DNA of 64,000 bases from Propionibacterium sp. (GTDB taxonomy: Bacteria > Actinomycetota > Actinomycetes > Propionibacteriales > Propionibacteriaceae). Where the stretch lies: the NCBI GenBank assembly GCA_012517405.1, contig JAAYVB010000002.1, positions 1 to 64,000 on the forward strand, read 5' to 3'. A program made the translations under genes and the position numbers. Positions 20,292 to 27,881 of this stretch are shown one piece after another (within the stretch, counting starts at the first letter, position 1; the number at the start of each line of letters is the position of its first letter). Below the pieces are notes generated by a model. The model was not told the origin of the DNA, did not search any database, and saw only the letters and a list, made by a program, of their open reading frames with translations.

Positions 20292-21257
20292 ATGGCTGAC
20301 GAACTATTTGCGCAAACTGTTGCCGAAACGCTTGCCCTCATCGAAGACAGGCTGATGGAGGCAACAGTTTCGCAGTATTCGTTCGTCACCGAAGCCGCCC
20401 AGCACATCGTCTCGGCCGGGGGGAAGCGATTTCGTCCGGCCCTGGTGGTGACCGCTGCCCACCTCGGCTCCGATTTCGATCTCGACGAGGTGATCGGCGC
20501 GGCCTTGGTGATGGAACTGACCCACGTCGCGAGTCTTTATCATGACGACGTCATGGACGAGGCGGACCTGCGGCGCGGCGTTTCCAGCGCCAACAACCGA
20601 TACGGCAACTCGACGGCGATCCTGGTCGGCGATTACCTGTTTGCACGGGCTTCTCGTGAAGTGGCCAGGCTGGGCCCCGAGTACGTCGATCTGCAGGCGC
20701 AGACCTTCGCCGAGCTGGTCGAGGGACAGATGGCCGAGACGACCGGGCCGCTGGCCGGTGAGGACCCGATCGATCACCATTTCAAGGTGCTGGCGGGTAA
20801 GACCGCCTCACTGATCCGGGCATCTGCGCTGTTCGGGGGCATGGTCGGGGGCGTCTCGGATCTGGCGTTGGACGCCCTGGGACGCTTCGGCTTCGAGATC
20901 GGGATGGTCTTCCAGCTTTCGGACGATCTGATCGACATCGTGTCCGACACGACCGGCAAGACCCCGGGCACCGACCTGCGCGAGGGCATCCCCACTTTGC
21001 CGACGCTGTTGTTGGCCTCGTCGCCGGCGGTTGGCGATCACGAGTTGGCTGAGCGTATTGCCGCCGGCCTGGACGATGATGGCGATCTGGCCGAGGCGCT
21101 CGCGGCGCTTCGGGCCAGTGCCGTGATCGATCAGACCCGGTCGGAGATCGCCCGCCGCGCGTCGGTCGCCCGCGATTACCTGACCCCGCTGCCCGCCGGT
21201 CCCGCCAAGGACATGCTGGACCGCCTCTGCGATGAGGTCGTAACCCGTTCGTCCTAG
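20292..21257 (+). CDS. Long-chain polyprenyl diphosphate synthase
   Basis: 321 residues, an all-trans isoprenyl diphosphate synthase. The first Asp-rich motif is YHDDVMDEADLRR (DDxxD) and the second is QLSDDLIDI. A small residue (Ala) at the fifth position before the first motif fits a long-chain (C35-C45 type) product by the known chain-length rule. It probably makes the menaquinone tail. ATG 20292 is chosen because the upstream part of the frame lies inside nuoN. The 2-nt gap to nuoN implies co-transcription and translational coupling with Complex I. A strong terminator follows. Confidence 0.9.
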   Translation: MADELFAQTVAETLALIEDRLMEATVSQYSFVTEAAQHIVSAGGKRFRPALVVTAAHLGSDFDLDEVIGAALVMELTHVASLYHDDVMDEADLRRGVSSANNRYGNSTAILVGDYLFARASREVARLGPEYVDLQAQTFAELVEGQMAETTGPLAGEDPIDHHFKVLAGKTASLIRASALFGGMVGGVSDLALDALGRFGFEIGMVFQLSDDLIDIVSDTTGKTPGTDLREGIPTLPTLLLASSPAVGDHELAERIAAGLDDDGDLAEALAALRASAVIDQTRSEIARRASVARDYLTPLPAGPAKDMLDRLCDEVVTRSS

Positions 21258-21269
21258 TCGTCGCACACA

Positions 21270-21309
21270 GTGCTGGGCCCACCCGGGGTGACGGGCGGGC
21301 CCAGCACTG
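21270..21309. terminator. Bidirectional terminator between the polyprenyl synthase and the ABC lipoprotein
   Basis: A perfect 12-bp stem, AGTGCTGGGCCC (21270-21281) pairing with 21298-21309, lies between two convergent genes. It can serve both strands. No long T-tract follows. Confidence 0.75.
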
Positions 21310-21333
21310 CAGCTGCTGCCACGGTGGCAGAGC

Positions 21334-22278
21334 TTACTGCGCGATGAGTTCGGCGATCTTGCGATATCCGACCGGCAGGTTGATCCCGGCCAAGGAGGAC
21401 GCCTCCGTCATCGCAATCAGGTGCACATTCTGGTTGGCGATGGCCGGCACATCTTGCACGGCCGTGTTGGCGAGGAGTTCGGCGAAGGGAGCCTGGCCGC
21501 TTCCCTGGAAATCCTCCAGCAAGATGATGTCGGGGTTGGCTCGTATCAACAGCTCGGCATCAATCGTCCCGGTGGCGGTGATGCCTGCCGTTTGTGCCGC
21601 ATCGCTGGCACCGGCCCGCAGCGCAAGGCCTGGCAGCATATTGTCCGACGACATCGCCATCACATTGCCCCCTCGCGCCATCAGCGCCAGCACGCTGGGG
21701 TGCTTGTCGGACCGCTGCGAGTCGATCTCGGCGATGGCATCGTGCAGTTCACTGGCGTACTTTTCGGCCTTCTCGGGTTGTCCGACGGCGTCTCCCACGG
21801 TGCGCAGTGCGGATTCATAGGCCTCGGGCGTGTTGAAATCCGCCGACTCGAAGGTGATCATCGGCACTCCCGCGGCGGCGAGTTGCTCGTTGGCGGTCTT
21901 TTCGCCGCCGTGGCGCGAGGTGGTCAGCACCATATCGGGCTGGTAGGACAAGATCTGCTCGGGATCGGGAGTCACTCCGGCCGGCAGCGTGGTCTCGACC
22001 TGTCGGGCCAGATCGGGGACCATCCCCATGGTCGGCGACTGGGAACCAACGGCAATGGCTGCCATCGACTGGGGGCCGGCCAGCAGCAATGCCATGTCCG
22101 CGGTTTCGCTGGTTATCGCCACGATGCGCTGAGGCCGGACGATGTCGGCTGACGCCTCGGATTGGCTGGTGGCCGGGGTGGCGGCCGATGCCGCGCCCGG
22201 GGCCGAGCAGCCGACCAACAGCGCTCCGCCGGCCACCAGGGCCATCAGCGCCTTGAGTGGGTGAAGAGGTCGTGTCAG
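21334..22278 (-). CDS. ABC transporter substrate-binding lipoprotein (FecB/BtuF fold)
   Basis: A class III solute-binding protein, about 314 residues if started at CTG 22278. It begins its mature part with PQRIVAITSETADMALLL and ends ASSLAGINLPVGYRKIAEL, as in heme, siderophore and cobalamin receptors. The first ATG (22245) gives a signal of only 12 residues before the lipobox LVGC and no basic n-region. Eleven in-frame codons upstream (LTRPLHPLKAL) restore a normal lipoprotein signal with Cys24. This needs a CTG start (AAAGGAAA 5 nt before it) or one extra C in the CCCC run, which would fuse it to an ATG at 22292. It is the last gene of a permease-ATPase-receptor operon. The ligand is not proven; iron or heme is favoured by the upstream Fur-like palindrome. 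Confidence 0.82.
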   Translation of the reverse strand: MTRPLHPLKALMALVAGGALLVGCSAPGAASAATPATSQSEASADIVRPQRIVAITSETADMALLLAGPQSMAAIAVGSQSPTMGMVPDLARQVETTLPAGVTPDPEQILSYQPDMVLTTSRHGGEKTANEQLAAAGVPMITFESADFNTPEAYESALRTVGDAVGQPEKAEKYASELHDAIAEIDSQRSDKHPSVLALMARGGNVMAMSSDNMLPGLALRAGASDAAQTAGITATGTIDAELLIRANPDIILLEDFQGSGQAPFAELLANTAVQDVPAIANQNVHLIAMTEASSLAGINLPVGYRKIAELIAQ

Positions 22279-22292
22279 GGGTTTCCTTTCAT
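22275..22292 (-). other. Five-codon minicistron overlapping the lipoprotein start
   Basis: ATG AAA GGA AAC CCC TGA: the TGA overlaps the candidate CTG start. It is either a coupling minicistron or the real 5' end of the lipoprotein gene with one C missing. Confidence 0.3.
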
Positions 22293-22299
22293 CTGGAAG

Positions 22300-23091
22300 T
22301 CATAGAGCGGTCACGCTGAGAGAGTCGGTGACCGGCGAACGACGCACGTCGACATCGATGCCGTAGGCGGCCCGCAGGAGGTCCACGGTGAGCACGTCGT
22401 CGGGGGTTCCGTGAGCGGCGATCACGGCTCCGTGCCGGCCGGGAGTGAGCAGGATGAGGTCGTCGCAGAACCGAGCGGCCAGCGACAGATCATGCAGGAC
22501 GACCACGACGAGCCTGTTCGCCGGATCTTCGTCGAGCCAGGGGTGCAGCAGACAGAGCACGGCCATCTCGTGTGACATGTCCAACGCCGAGATCGGTTCG
22601 TCGAGAACCAGCACCGGAGCCTCCTGAGCCAGTGCTCTGGCCAGGCCGGTGAGCTGACGCTCCCCGCCGCTGGTGCCTGCTACCGGTCGCTGCGCCCATG
22701 CGTCGGCGCCGGTGACTCTCAGGGCGGCGTCCACGGCGCGTTCGTCGGCCGAACTCATTGCTGCGAACCGGGACTGGCGCGCGTAGCGCCCCATCTCCAC
22801 CAGCTGACGCCCGGTGAAATCGGCCGGCGAGGAAGTCTCCTGGGCAAGATAGGCCAGGTGCCGGGCTCGTTGCCGAGGGTTCATGGAGGCCAGACTGCGG
22901 CCGGACACCGTCACGGAGCCTTCGTACGCGATCAACCCGAGAACAGCCTTCACCAGGGTGGACTTGCCTGCTCCGTTGGGTCCGATCAGACCATGGACCC
23001 TGCCGGGTGTCAGATCGACAGACAGTTCATTCAGGACGGTCCGCGGCCCGTAGCTCACCGTCAGCCCGGTCAGCGATAGCCCCGCACTCAT
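22300..23091 (-). CDS. ABC transporter ATP-binding protein (FecE/BtuD/HmuV type)
   Basis: 263 residues. Walker A is GPNGAGKST (about 37-45). The signature motif is TSGGERQ, a Thr in place of the usual Leu. Walker B is VLVLDEP, followed by the D-loop ISALD and the H-loop VVVLHDLSL. It powers import by the neighbouring FecCD permease. It overlaps the permease stop by 4 nt and is followed after 7 nt by the ATG at 22292 near the lipoprotein start. Confidence 0.92.
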   Translation of the reverse strand: MSAGLSLTGLTVSYGPRTVLNELSVDLTPGRVHGLIGPNGAGKSTLVKAVLGLIAYEGSVTVSGRSLASMNPRQRARHLAYLAQETSSPADFTGRQLVEMGRYARQSRFAAMSSADERAVDAALRVTGADAWAQRPVAGTSGGERQLTGLARALAQEAPVLVLDEPISALDMSHEMAVLCLLHPWLDEDPANRLVVVVLHDLSLAARFCDDLILLTPGRHGAVIAAHGTPDDVLTVDLLRAAYGIDVDVRRSPVTDSLSVTAL

Positions 23092-24104
23092 TTGGGATCC
23101 TTCTTGCGCAAGACCAGGAAGAGCAGGAATGGCGCACCGATCAGCGAGGTGATGGTTCCGGTCTGAAGCACCACGGGGTTGAAGATCATTCGGGCGGCGG
23201 TGTCCGCGCTGGTCAAGAAGATGGCCCCGACCAAGAACGATACCGGCAGCAGGAAGGTGTGATCGGCGCCGAAAACCAGACGCACCAGATGCGGTACCAC
23301 CAGGCCGACGAAGGCGATGATCCCGGTGGCAGCCACTCCCGAGGCGGTGGCCAGCGCAGCGGACGCCAAGACCAGGTTGGACACCAGACGGACGTTCACG
23401 CCTGCTGATTGTGCGGTGGCCTCTCCCAGCGCCAGCATGTTGAGTTCGCGGGCGAAGAACAGCACACCGCTCACTCCGATCATCAGCGGGGCCACCACCA
23501 TCCAGACGTCGGCCATCGTCCGCCCGGTGAGGTCGCCGTTCAGCCAGAACATGGCCGATCTGGCGTTCTCCGCGTCCGGCGCGTTGGCGATCAGCGCAGC
23601 GGTGATCGCGCCGAGAAACGAGTTGAGGGCCATACCGACCAGCAGCAGCGAAGCCGTCGACCTACTGGCTCGTCCGTAGCCGACACCTTGGACGATCGCG
23701 GTCGCGCCCAGCGCCCCAACGAAAGCGCCGACCGGCAGTAGCCAGGAGGTGGCGCCGACCATGCCGGTCACGATCAGGCCGGCCGCGATGACCGCTGCGC
23801 CGGCTGAGACACCGGTGATACCCGGCTCAGCCAGGGGATTGCCGAAGACTGCCTGCATGGCGGCGCCGGCCACCGACAGGCCGCCTCCCACCAGGATCGA
23901 GATGAGAATGCGCGGCAGCCTGATCTGGGTGATCAGGGCGTCGCGTGCGCCGTCGCTGGTGCCCGCGAGCATTCGGCCAACCGCATGAAGCGCGGTACTC
24001 GTGGGCACATTGACCGGGCCGATGCAGATGGCTGCGACCGCCCCGACAGCGACGGCCGCGGCGAGCACCATGAGCCAGCGGATCTGGCGACGAGAAAGGA
24101 TCAT
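23088..24104 (-). CDS. ABC transporter permease (FecCD/BtuC family)
   Basis: 338 residues with about nine to ten transmembrane helices. Family motifs include LPRILISILVGGGLSVAGA, NPLAEPGITGVSAGA and GxIAFVGLVVPHLVRL near the C-terminus. It forms the channel of an iron-siderophore, heme or cobalamin importer. ATG 24104 (MILSRRQIRW) is chosen because it gives a normal n-region before helix 1; the frame continues upstream to 24215 but would run through the palindromic operator. It is the first gene of the operon, so the order is permease, ATPase, receptor. Confidence 0.9.
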   Translation of the reverse strand: MILSRRQIRWLMVLAAAVAVGAVAAICIGPVNVPTSTALHAVGRMLAGTSDGARDALITQIRLPRILISILVGGGLSVAGAAMQAVFGNPLAEPGITGVSAGAAVIAAGLIVTGMVGATSWLLPVGAFVGALGATAIVQGVGYGRASRSTASLLLVGMALNSFLGAITAALIANAPDAENARSAMFWLNGDLTGRTMADVWMVVAPLMIGVSGVLFFARELNMLALGEATAQSAGVNVRLVSNLVLASAALATASGVAATGIIAFVGLVVPHLVRLVFGADHTFLLPVSFLVGAIFLTSADTAARMIFNPVVLQTGTITSLIGAPFLLFLVLRKKDPK

Positions 24105-24143
24105 GCAGGCAGGACCTTCGGTGAGCGAGTTGACCACCGAACA

Positions 24144-24160
24144 ATAACGATAATCGTTAT
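24144..24160. promoter_or_regulatory. Fur-family operator candidate upstream of the metal/heme ABC operon
   Basis: A perfect 17-nt palindrome: ATAACGAT, central A, ATCGTTAT. With one flanking base on each side it matches 16 of 19 positions of the classical Fur box. It sits 40 nt upstream of the permease start in an AT-rich island inside GC-rich DNA. Repression by Fur, Zur or an analogous iron regulator is inferred. Confidence 0.65.
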
Positions 24161-24271
24161 CGCATGCAACTCTGGTGAGGCCTCCCCGCCAGGCGCAGCC
24201 CGGCAGTCTCTGCACCAGAAGGAATCGGGTCCGGGCGATCCGGTCCCGCAGATCTCCGGCCTGCAGACAAG

Positions 24272-24309
24272 TAGGTGGCCCCCGGACGCTAGCGTCCGGG
24301 AGCCACCTA
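24272..24309 (-). terminator. Terminator downstream of the DUF805 gene
   Basis: A long hairpin with arms TAGGTGGCCCCCGGACGCT and AGCGTCCGGGAGCCACCTA, near-perfect with one mismatch. It lies between the DUF805 stop (24356) and the ABC operon promoter and could also shield that operon from read-through. Confidence 0.7.
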
Positions 24310-24355
24310 TTAAGTCTACGCTGCCGACCTCAGTCGGACCGCCGTCAAATGGCGA

Positions 24356-24739
24356 TCAGTATCTGAGTGCACCGTCCACCGGCGCACCGTATTGGTTCGC
24401 AATCGGCTGCGGGGCTCCCAGGCAGAGCACCAGGAGGATGATCCAGCCGACGACCGGGATCAGGTTGAGCAGGATGAGCCAGCCGCTCTTACCGGTGTCA
24501 TGCAGCCGGCGAACAGTGACCGCCAGCGAGGGCAGCAGAATTGCGAGGCTGAACAGGCTGAGCAGGATGGAGATCGGCGAGTTGCCGTTCGCATTGGTGG
24601 TGAGCGAAACCAGCAGGCCGAGTACGGCATTGATGACCAGGCACGACAGCCACCAGGTGACCCACTCCCGGCGGCTTGCGCGGCCATCGAAGACCACGTA
24701 TTTGGAAAGGGTGTACTTGAGGGATTCGGTTATGTTCAT
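24356..24739 (-). CDS. DUF805 family small membrane protein
   Basis: 127 residues. It starts with the family signature YVVFDGRASRREWVTWW, has four hydrophobic segments, and carries the conserved VRRLHDTGKSGW before the last helices. DUF805 proteins are inner-membrane proteins of unknown function. RBS GAAGGAAAC precedes ATG 24739. It is a single-gene unit, with a strong hairpin downstream. Confidence 0.9.
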   Translation of the reverse strand: MNITESLKYTLSKYVVFDGRASRREWVTWWLSCLVINAVLGLLVSLTTNANGNSPISILLSLFSLAILLPSLAVTVRRLHDTGKSGWLILLNLIPVVGWIILLVLCLGAPQPIANQYGAPVDGALRY

Positions 24740-24792
24740 GAGTTTCCTTCAGTAAGGGCATACGCCGGGACCAAGCTTAGTCCAGCGGGGGG

Positions 24793-26745
24793 TCACCAGA
24801 TGCGGACGCGTTCGCTCGGCTCCAGCCACAGCGCGTCGCCGGGTGTCGTCCCGAACGCGTCATGGAACTCGTTGATATTGCGGACGGTCTGATTGCAGCG
24901 GATCTCGTCCGGCGAGTGCGGGTCGGTGGCCAGCCGCTCCTTCTGAGCCTGCGGGCGCAGGATCGTCCGCCAGGTCTGGGCCCAGCCGAAGAAGAGCCGC
25001 TGATTGGCGGGGATGCCGTCCACCGGTTCGGGGTCGGTATCGCCCACGGCCAGCCGCCAGGCCTGATAGGCCACCTGCAGGCCGCCTAGGTCACCGATGT
25101 TCTCGCCGAGGGTCAGCTTGCCATTGACATGCACGTCGGGCACTTCGGCGGGGGAGAGCCGGTTGTACTGGTCGACCAGCGACTGGGTGCGCTTCTCGAA
25201 AGCCTCGCGGTCCTCGTCGGTCCACCAGTTGCGCAGCCGCCCATCCCCATCGCAGGTGGAGCCCTGATCGTCGAAGCCATGACCGATCTCGTGCCCGATG
25301 ACCGCGCCGATGCCGCCGTAGTTGACCGCATCGTCGGCATCCGCGCTGAAGAACGGCGGCTGCAGAATCGCCGCGGGGAAGACGATCTCGTTGCGCAGCG
25401 GGTGGTAGTAGGCGTTGACGGTCTGCGGGTACATCAGCCACTCCTCGGGGTCGATCGGCCCCGAAAGCTGGTGAATCATGTAGTCGAAGGCGAAGCTCTC
25501 GGCCCGCAGCACGTTGCCCAGCAGATCGTCGGAGGTCACCTCGAGCGCCGAGTAGTCACGCCAGCGGTTCGGGTAGCCGATCTTGGCGCGGAACTTGCTC
25601 AGCTTCTTGAGGGCTTCGGCGCGGGTGGCGTCGGTCATCCAGTCGAGCTTGCTGATCGATTGGTGGTAGGCCTCCAGCAGGTTGGCCACCAGTTCCTCGG
25701 CGCGGGCCTTGGTGGCCGGCGGGAAATGCTCGGCGACGTAGATGCGCCCGACGGCCTCGCCCAGCACGCCCTCGACCAGCGAGACGCCCCGCTTCCAGCG
25801 CTCCCGCAGCACGGGGATGCCCTGCAGTGTCCGGCCATAGAAGGAGAAGTTCTGCTCCACCAGCGCCTCGGGCAGGTAGGGTGCGAGCGCATCCACGATC
25901 TGCCAGCGCTCCCAGGCCCGCCAGTCGTCCAGCGAGTCGGCGGTCACCAGGGCCGCGGCATCAGGCAGGAAGGTGCGCTGGCAATTGATAACCTCGGCCA
26001 CAGCGGCCTCGGGCAGTTCGGCGCCGGCCAGGAAGTCGTCCCAGGCCAGGTCGGGGCTGAGAGCGGTGAACTCCTCCCAGGTCTGCGGGAAGTACATCTG
26101 CACCATGTCGCGGGTGCGTACCTTGTCCCAGTGGCAGGCGGCGATGCGAGTCTCCAGATCGAAGATCCGGCGGGCTTGGTCAGCCGCATCGGGGATCCCG
26201 GCCAACGACAGCATGGCTTCGATGTGCGCCAGGTAGGCCTCCCGGATCTCGGCATGCTCGTCGAGACGGTAATACTCCTCGTCCGGCAGGCTGATCCCGG
26301 ACTGGCCGACGAACAGCAGGTAGCGCGCCGGATTGCCCGGATCGGCATCGTTGTCCAGATCGAAAAGACCGCCGATGCCGTGTCGCAGCGACCATCCCCA
26401 GAAACGCGCCAGATCGGCGGTCGAGGTGATCTGGTCCACCTTGTCGAGCAGCGCGCGCAGCGGCGCGATGCCCAGTTTCTCAACGGCCTCGGTGTCCATG
26501 AAGGACGCGTAGAGGTTCGCGATACGCGCGGCGTCCGCGCCCTCGCCCTCGGCGTCCCGAGTCTCGATGATCTGGCGGACGGCCGCCTCCGAGGCCTCTC
26601 GCAGCTCGTAGAACGCACCCCACCCGCTGCGATCCTCCGGGATCTTGGCCCGAGCCAGCCAGGCGCCGTTCACATGCCGGAAGAGGTCGTCGGACGCACG
26701 GATGTCGTCGTCGAAGAAGTCGCGGTTCAAAGCTTCGCTAGTCAC
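24793..26745 (-). CDS. M13 family zinc metallopeptidase (PepO/neprilysin-like)
   Basis: 650 residues, the full family length. The zinc motif is H485-E-x-x-H489 (GHEIGHGFDDQG) and the third ligand is in ENIGDLGG about 60 residues later. The N-terminal M13 domain (DFFDDDIRASDDLFRHVNG) is complete. There is no signal peptide or membrane anchor, so it is probably a cytoplasmic oligopeptidase, as in lactococcal PepO. GTG 26745 is preceded by TAGGCT and exactly 6 nt, pointing to a leaderless transcript. Confidence 0.93.
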   Translation of the reverse strand: MTSEALNRDFFDDDIRASDDLFRHVNGAWLARAKIPEDRSGWGAFYELREASEAAVRQIIETRDAEGEGADAARIANLYASFMDTEAVEKLGIAPLRALLDKVDQITSTADLARFWGWSLRHGIGGLFDLDNDADPGNPARYLLFVGQSGISLPDEEYYRLDEHAEIREAYLAHIEAMLSLAGIPDAADQARRIFDLETRIAACHWDKVRTRDMVQMYFPQTWEEFTALSPDLAWDDFLAGAELPEAAVAEVINCQRTFLPDAAALVTADSLDDWRAWERWQIVDALAPYLPEALVEQNFSFYGRTLQGIPVLRERWKRGVSLVEGVLGEAVGRIYVAEHFPPATKARAEELVANLLEAYHQSISKLDWMTDATRAEALKKLSKFRAKIGYPNRWRDYSALEVTSDDLLGNVLRAESFAFDYMIHQLSGPIDPEEWLMYPQTVNAYYHPLRNEIVFPAAILQPPFFSADADDAVNYGGIGAVIGHEIGHGFDDQGSTCDGDGRLRNWWTDEDREAFEKRTQSLVDQYNRLSPAEVPDVHVNGKLTLGENIGDLGGLQVAYQAWRLAVGDTDPEPVDGIPANQRLFFGWAQTWRTILRPQAQKERLATDPHSPDEIRCNQTVRNINEFHDAFGTTPGDALWLEPSERVRIW

Positions 26746-26751
26746 TGAGTC

Positions 26752-26757
26752 AGCCTA
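26752..26757 (-). promoter_or_regulatory. -10 box of the leaderless M13 peptidase promoter
   Basis: TAGGCT on the minus strand, 6 nt before GTG 26745, with no ribosome-binding site between. Confidence 0.5.
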
Positions 26758-26792
26758 CCCTTGGGTCCGGGACGGGAGCCGGAGTCCGCAGG

Positions 26793-27881
26793 TCAGCTGA
26801 CCGTCCAGGGATCGTCGCCGGCCAGCAACTGTTGCAGCTGGGTCTGCTTGTCGTCACGGCTGTCGGCCGGCCCGCCCTCGGCGGTGGCGATCTGCTGCCG
26901 CGCCAGGTCATCGAAACTCGGACGCTCGACACTGCGGAAGATGCCGATCGGGCTGCGGCGCATCACGCCGGAGTCGGTGATGCGGCTCAGCGCGAAGGCG
27001 CGGGTGGGGTCATCGGCGCCGGGATCGTGGACGATGACGTTCTCCAAACCGACCTCGTCGACCGCCTTGACCTGCAGATGCCCGTCCGGAGCCTGCACGA
27101 CCCCGAAGCTGCCGCCCGGGGTCAGCACCGGTTCGCCGGCCTCCAGCTTGATGACACCCTCTCCGTCCGGAGCGTCCGGGGAAGTGAGCTGATCCCAGGC
27201 GCCATCGTTGAAGATCGGGCAGTTCTGGTAGACCTCGACCAGCGACGACCCGCGATGCTCGAATGCCGCACGCAGCACGGAGGTCAGATGCGCGCGATCC
27301 GAATCGATGCTGCGCGCCACGAACGTCGCCTCCGACCCCAGCGCCAGACTGACCGCGTTGACCGGGGTGTCCAGCGACCCCGCGGGGCTCGACTTGGTGA
27401 CCTTGCCGATCTCGCTGGTGGGTGAGAACTGGCCCTTGGTCAGCCCGTAGATGCGGTTGTTGAACAGCACCACGGTCAGGTTGACATTGCGGCGCAGCGC
27501 GTGGATCAGATGGTTGCCGCCGATGGACAGCGCATCCCCGTCGCCGGTGGCCACCATGATCGCCAGATCGGGCCGGGTGACGGCCAGGCCGGTGGCGATC
27601 GTCAGAGCGCGGCCATGAATCGAGTGCATGCCATAGCTGTTCACGTAGTAGGGGAAGCGCGCCGAGCATCCGATACCGGAGACGACCACGGTGTTCTCGC
27701 GGGCGATACCCAGTTCGGGCAGCAACGCCTGCACCGCGCTCAAGATCGCATAGTCACCGCAGCCCGGGCACCAGCGGACTTCCTGATCGCTGGTGAAGTC
27801 CTTGCGTTTCAGCGGGTTGATGCTCAAGGGCACCTGCCCGAGCCCGCCGATCCCGAGCCCGTGCACGGAAGCTTCAGACAT
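26793..27881 (-). CDS. korB: 2-oxoacid:ferredoxin oxidoreductase beta subunit (2-oxoglutarate type)
   Basis: 362 residues. The thiamine-diphosphate subunit has the iron-sulfur ligand pair in WCPGCGDYA (Cys38, Cys41) and the TPP-Mg motif GDGDALSIGGNH. With KorA it decarboxylates 2-oxoglutarate (or a similar oxoacid) to the acyl-CoA and reduces ferredoxin. It starts inside korA: ATGTCTGA is an 8-nt overlap, with GAGGAGG of korA as its ribosome-binding site. This indicates tight translational coupling. Confidence 0.92.
   Translation of the reverse strand: MSEASVHGLGIGGLGQVPLSINPLKRKDFTSDQEVRWCPGCGDYAILSAVQALLPELGIARENTVVVSGIGCSARFPYYVNSYGMHSIHGRALTIATGLAVTRPDLAIMVATGDGDALSIGGNHLIHALRRNVNLTVVLFNNRIYGLTKGQFSPTSEIGKVTKSSPAGSLDTPVNAVSLALGSEATFVARSIDSDRAHLTSVLRAAFEHRGSSLVEVYQNCPIFNDGAWDQLTSPDAPDGEGVIKLEAGEPVLTPGGSFGVVQAPDGHLQVKAVDEVGLENVIVHDPGADDPTRAFALSRITDSGVMRRSPIGIFRSVERPSFDDLARQQIATAEGGPADSRDDKQTQLQQLLAGDDPWTVS

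Noticed and set aside
21334-24104. Calling the ABC importer a cobalamin (BtuFCD) system
   Set aside because: The fold fits heme, siderophore and cobalamin uptake alike. No cobalamin riboswitch precedes it, and a Fur-like palindrome does, so iron or heme is favoured but not proven.
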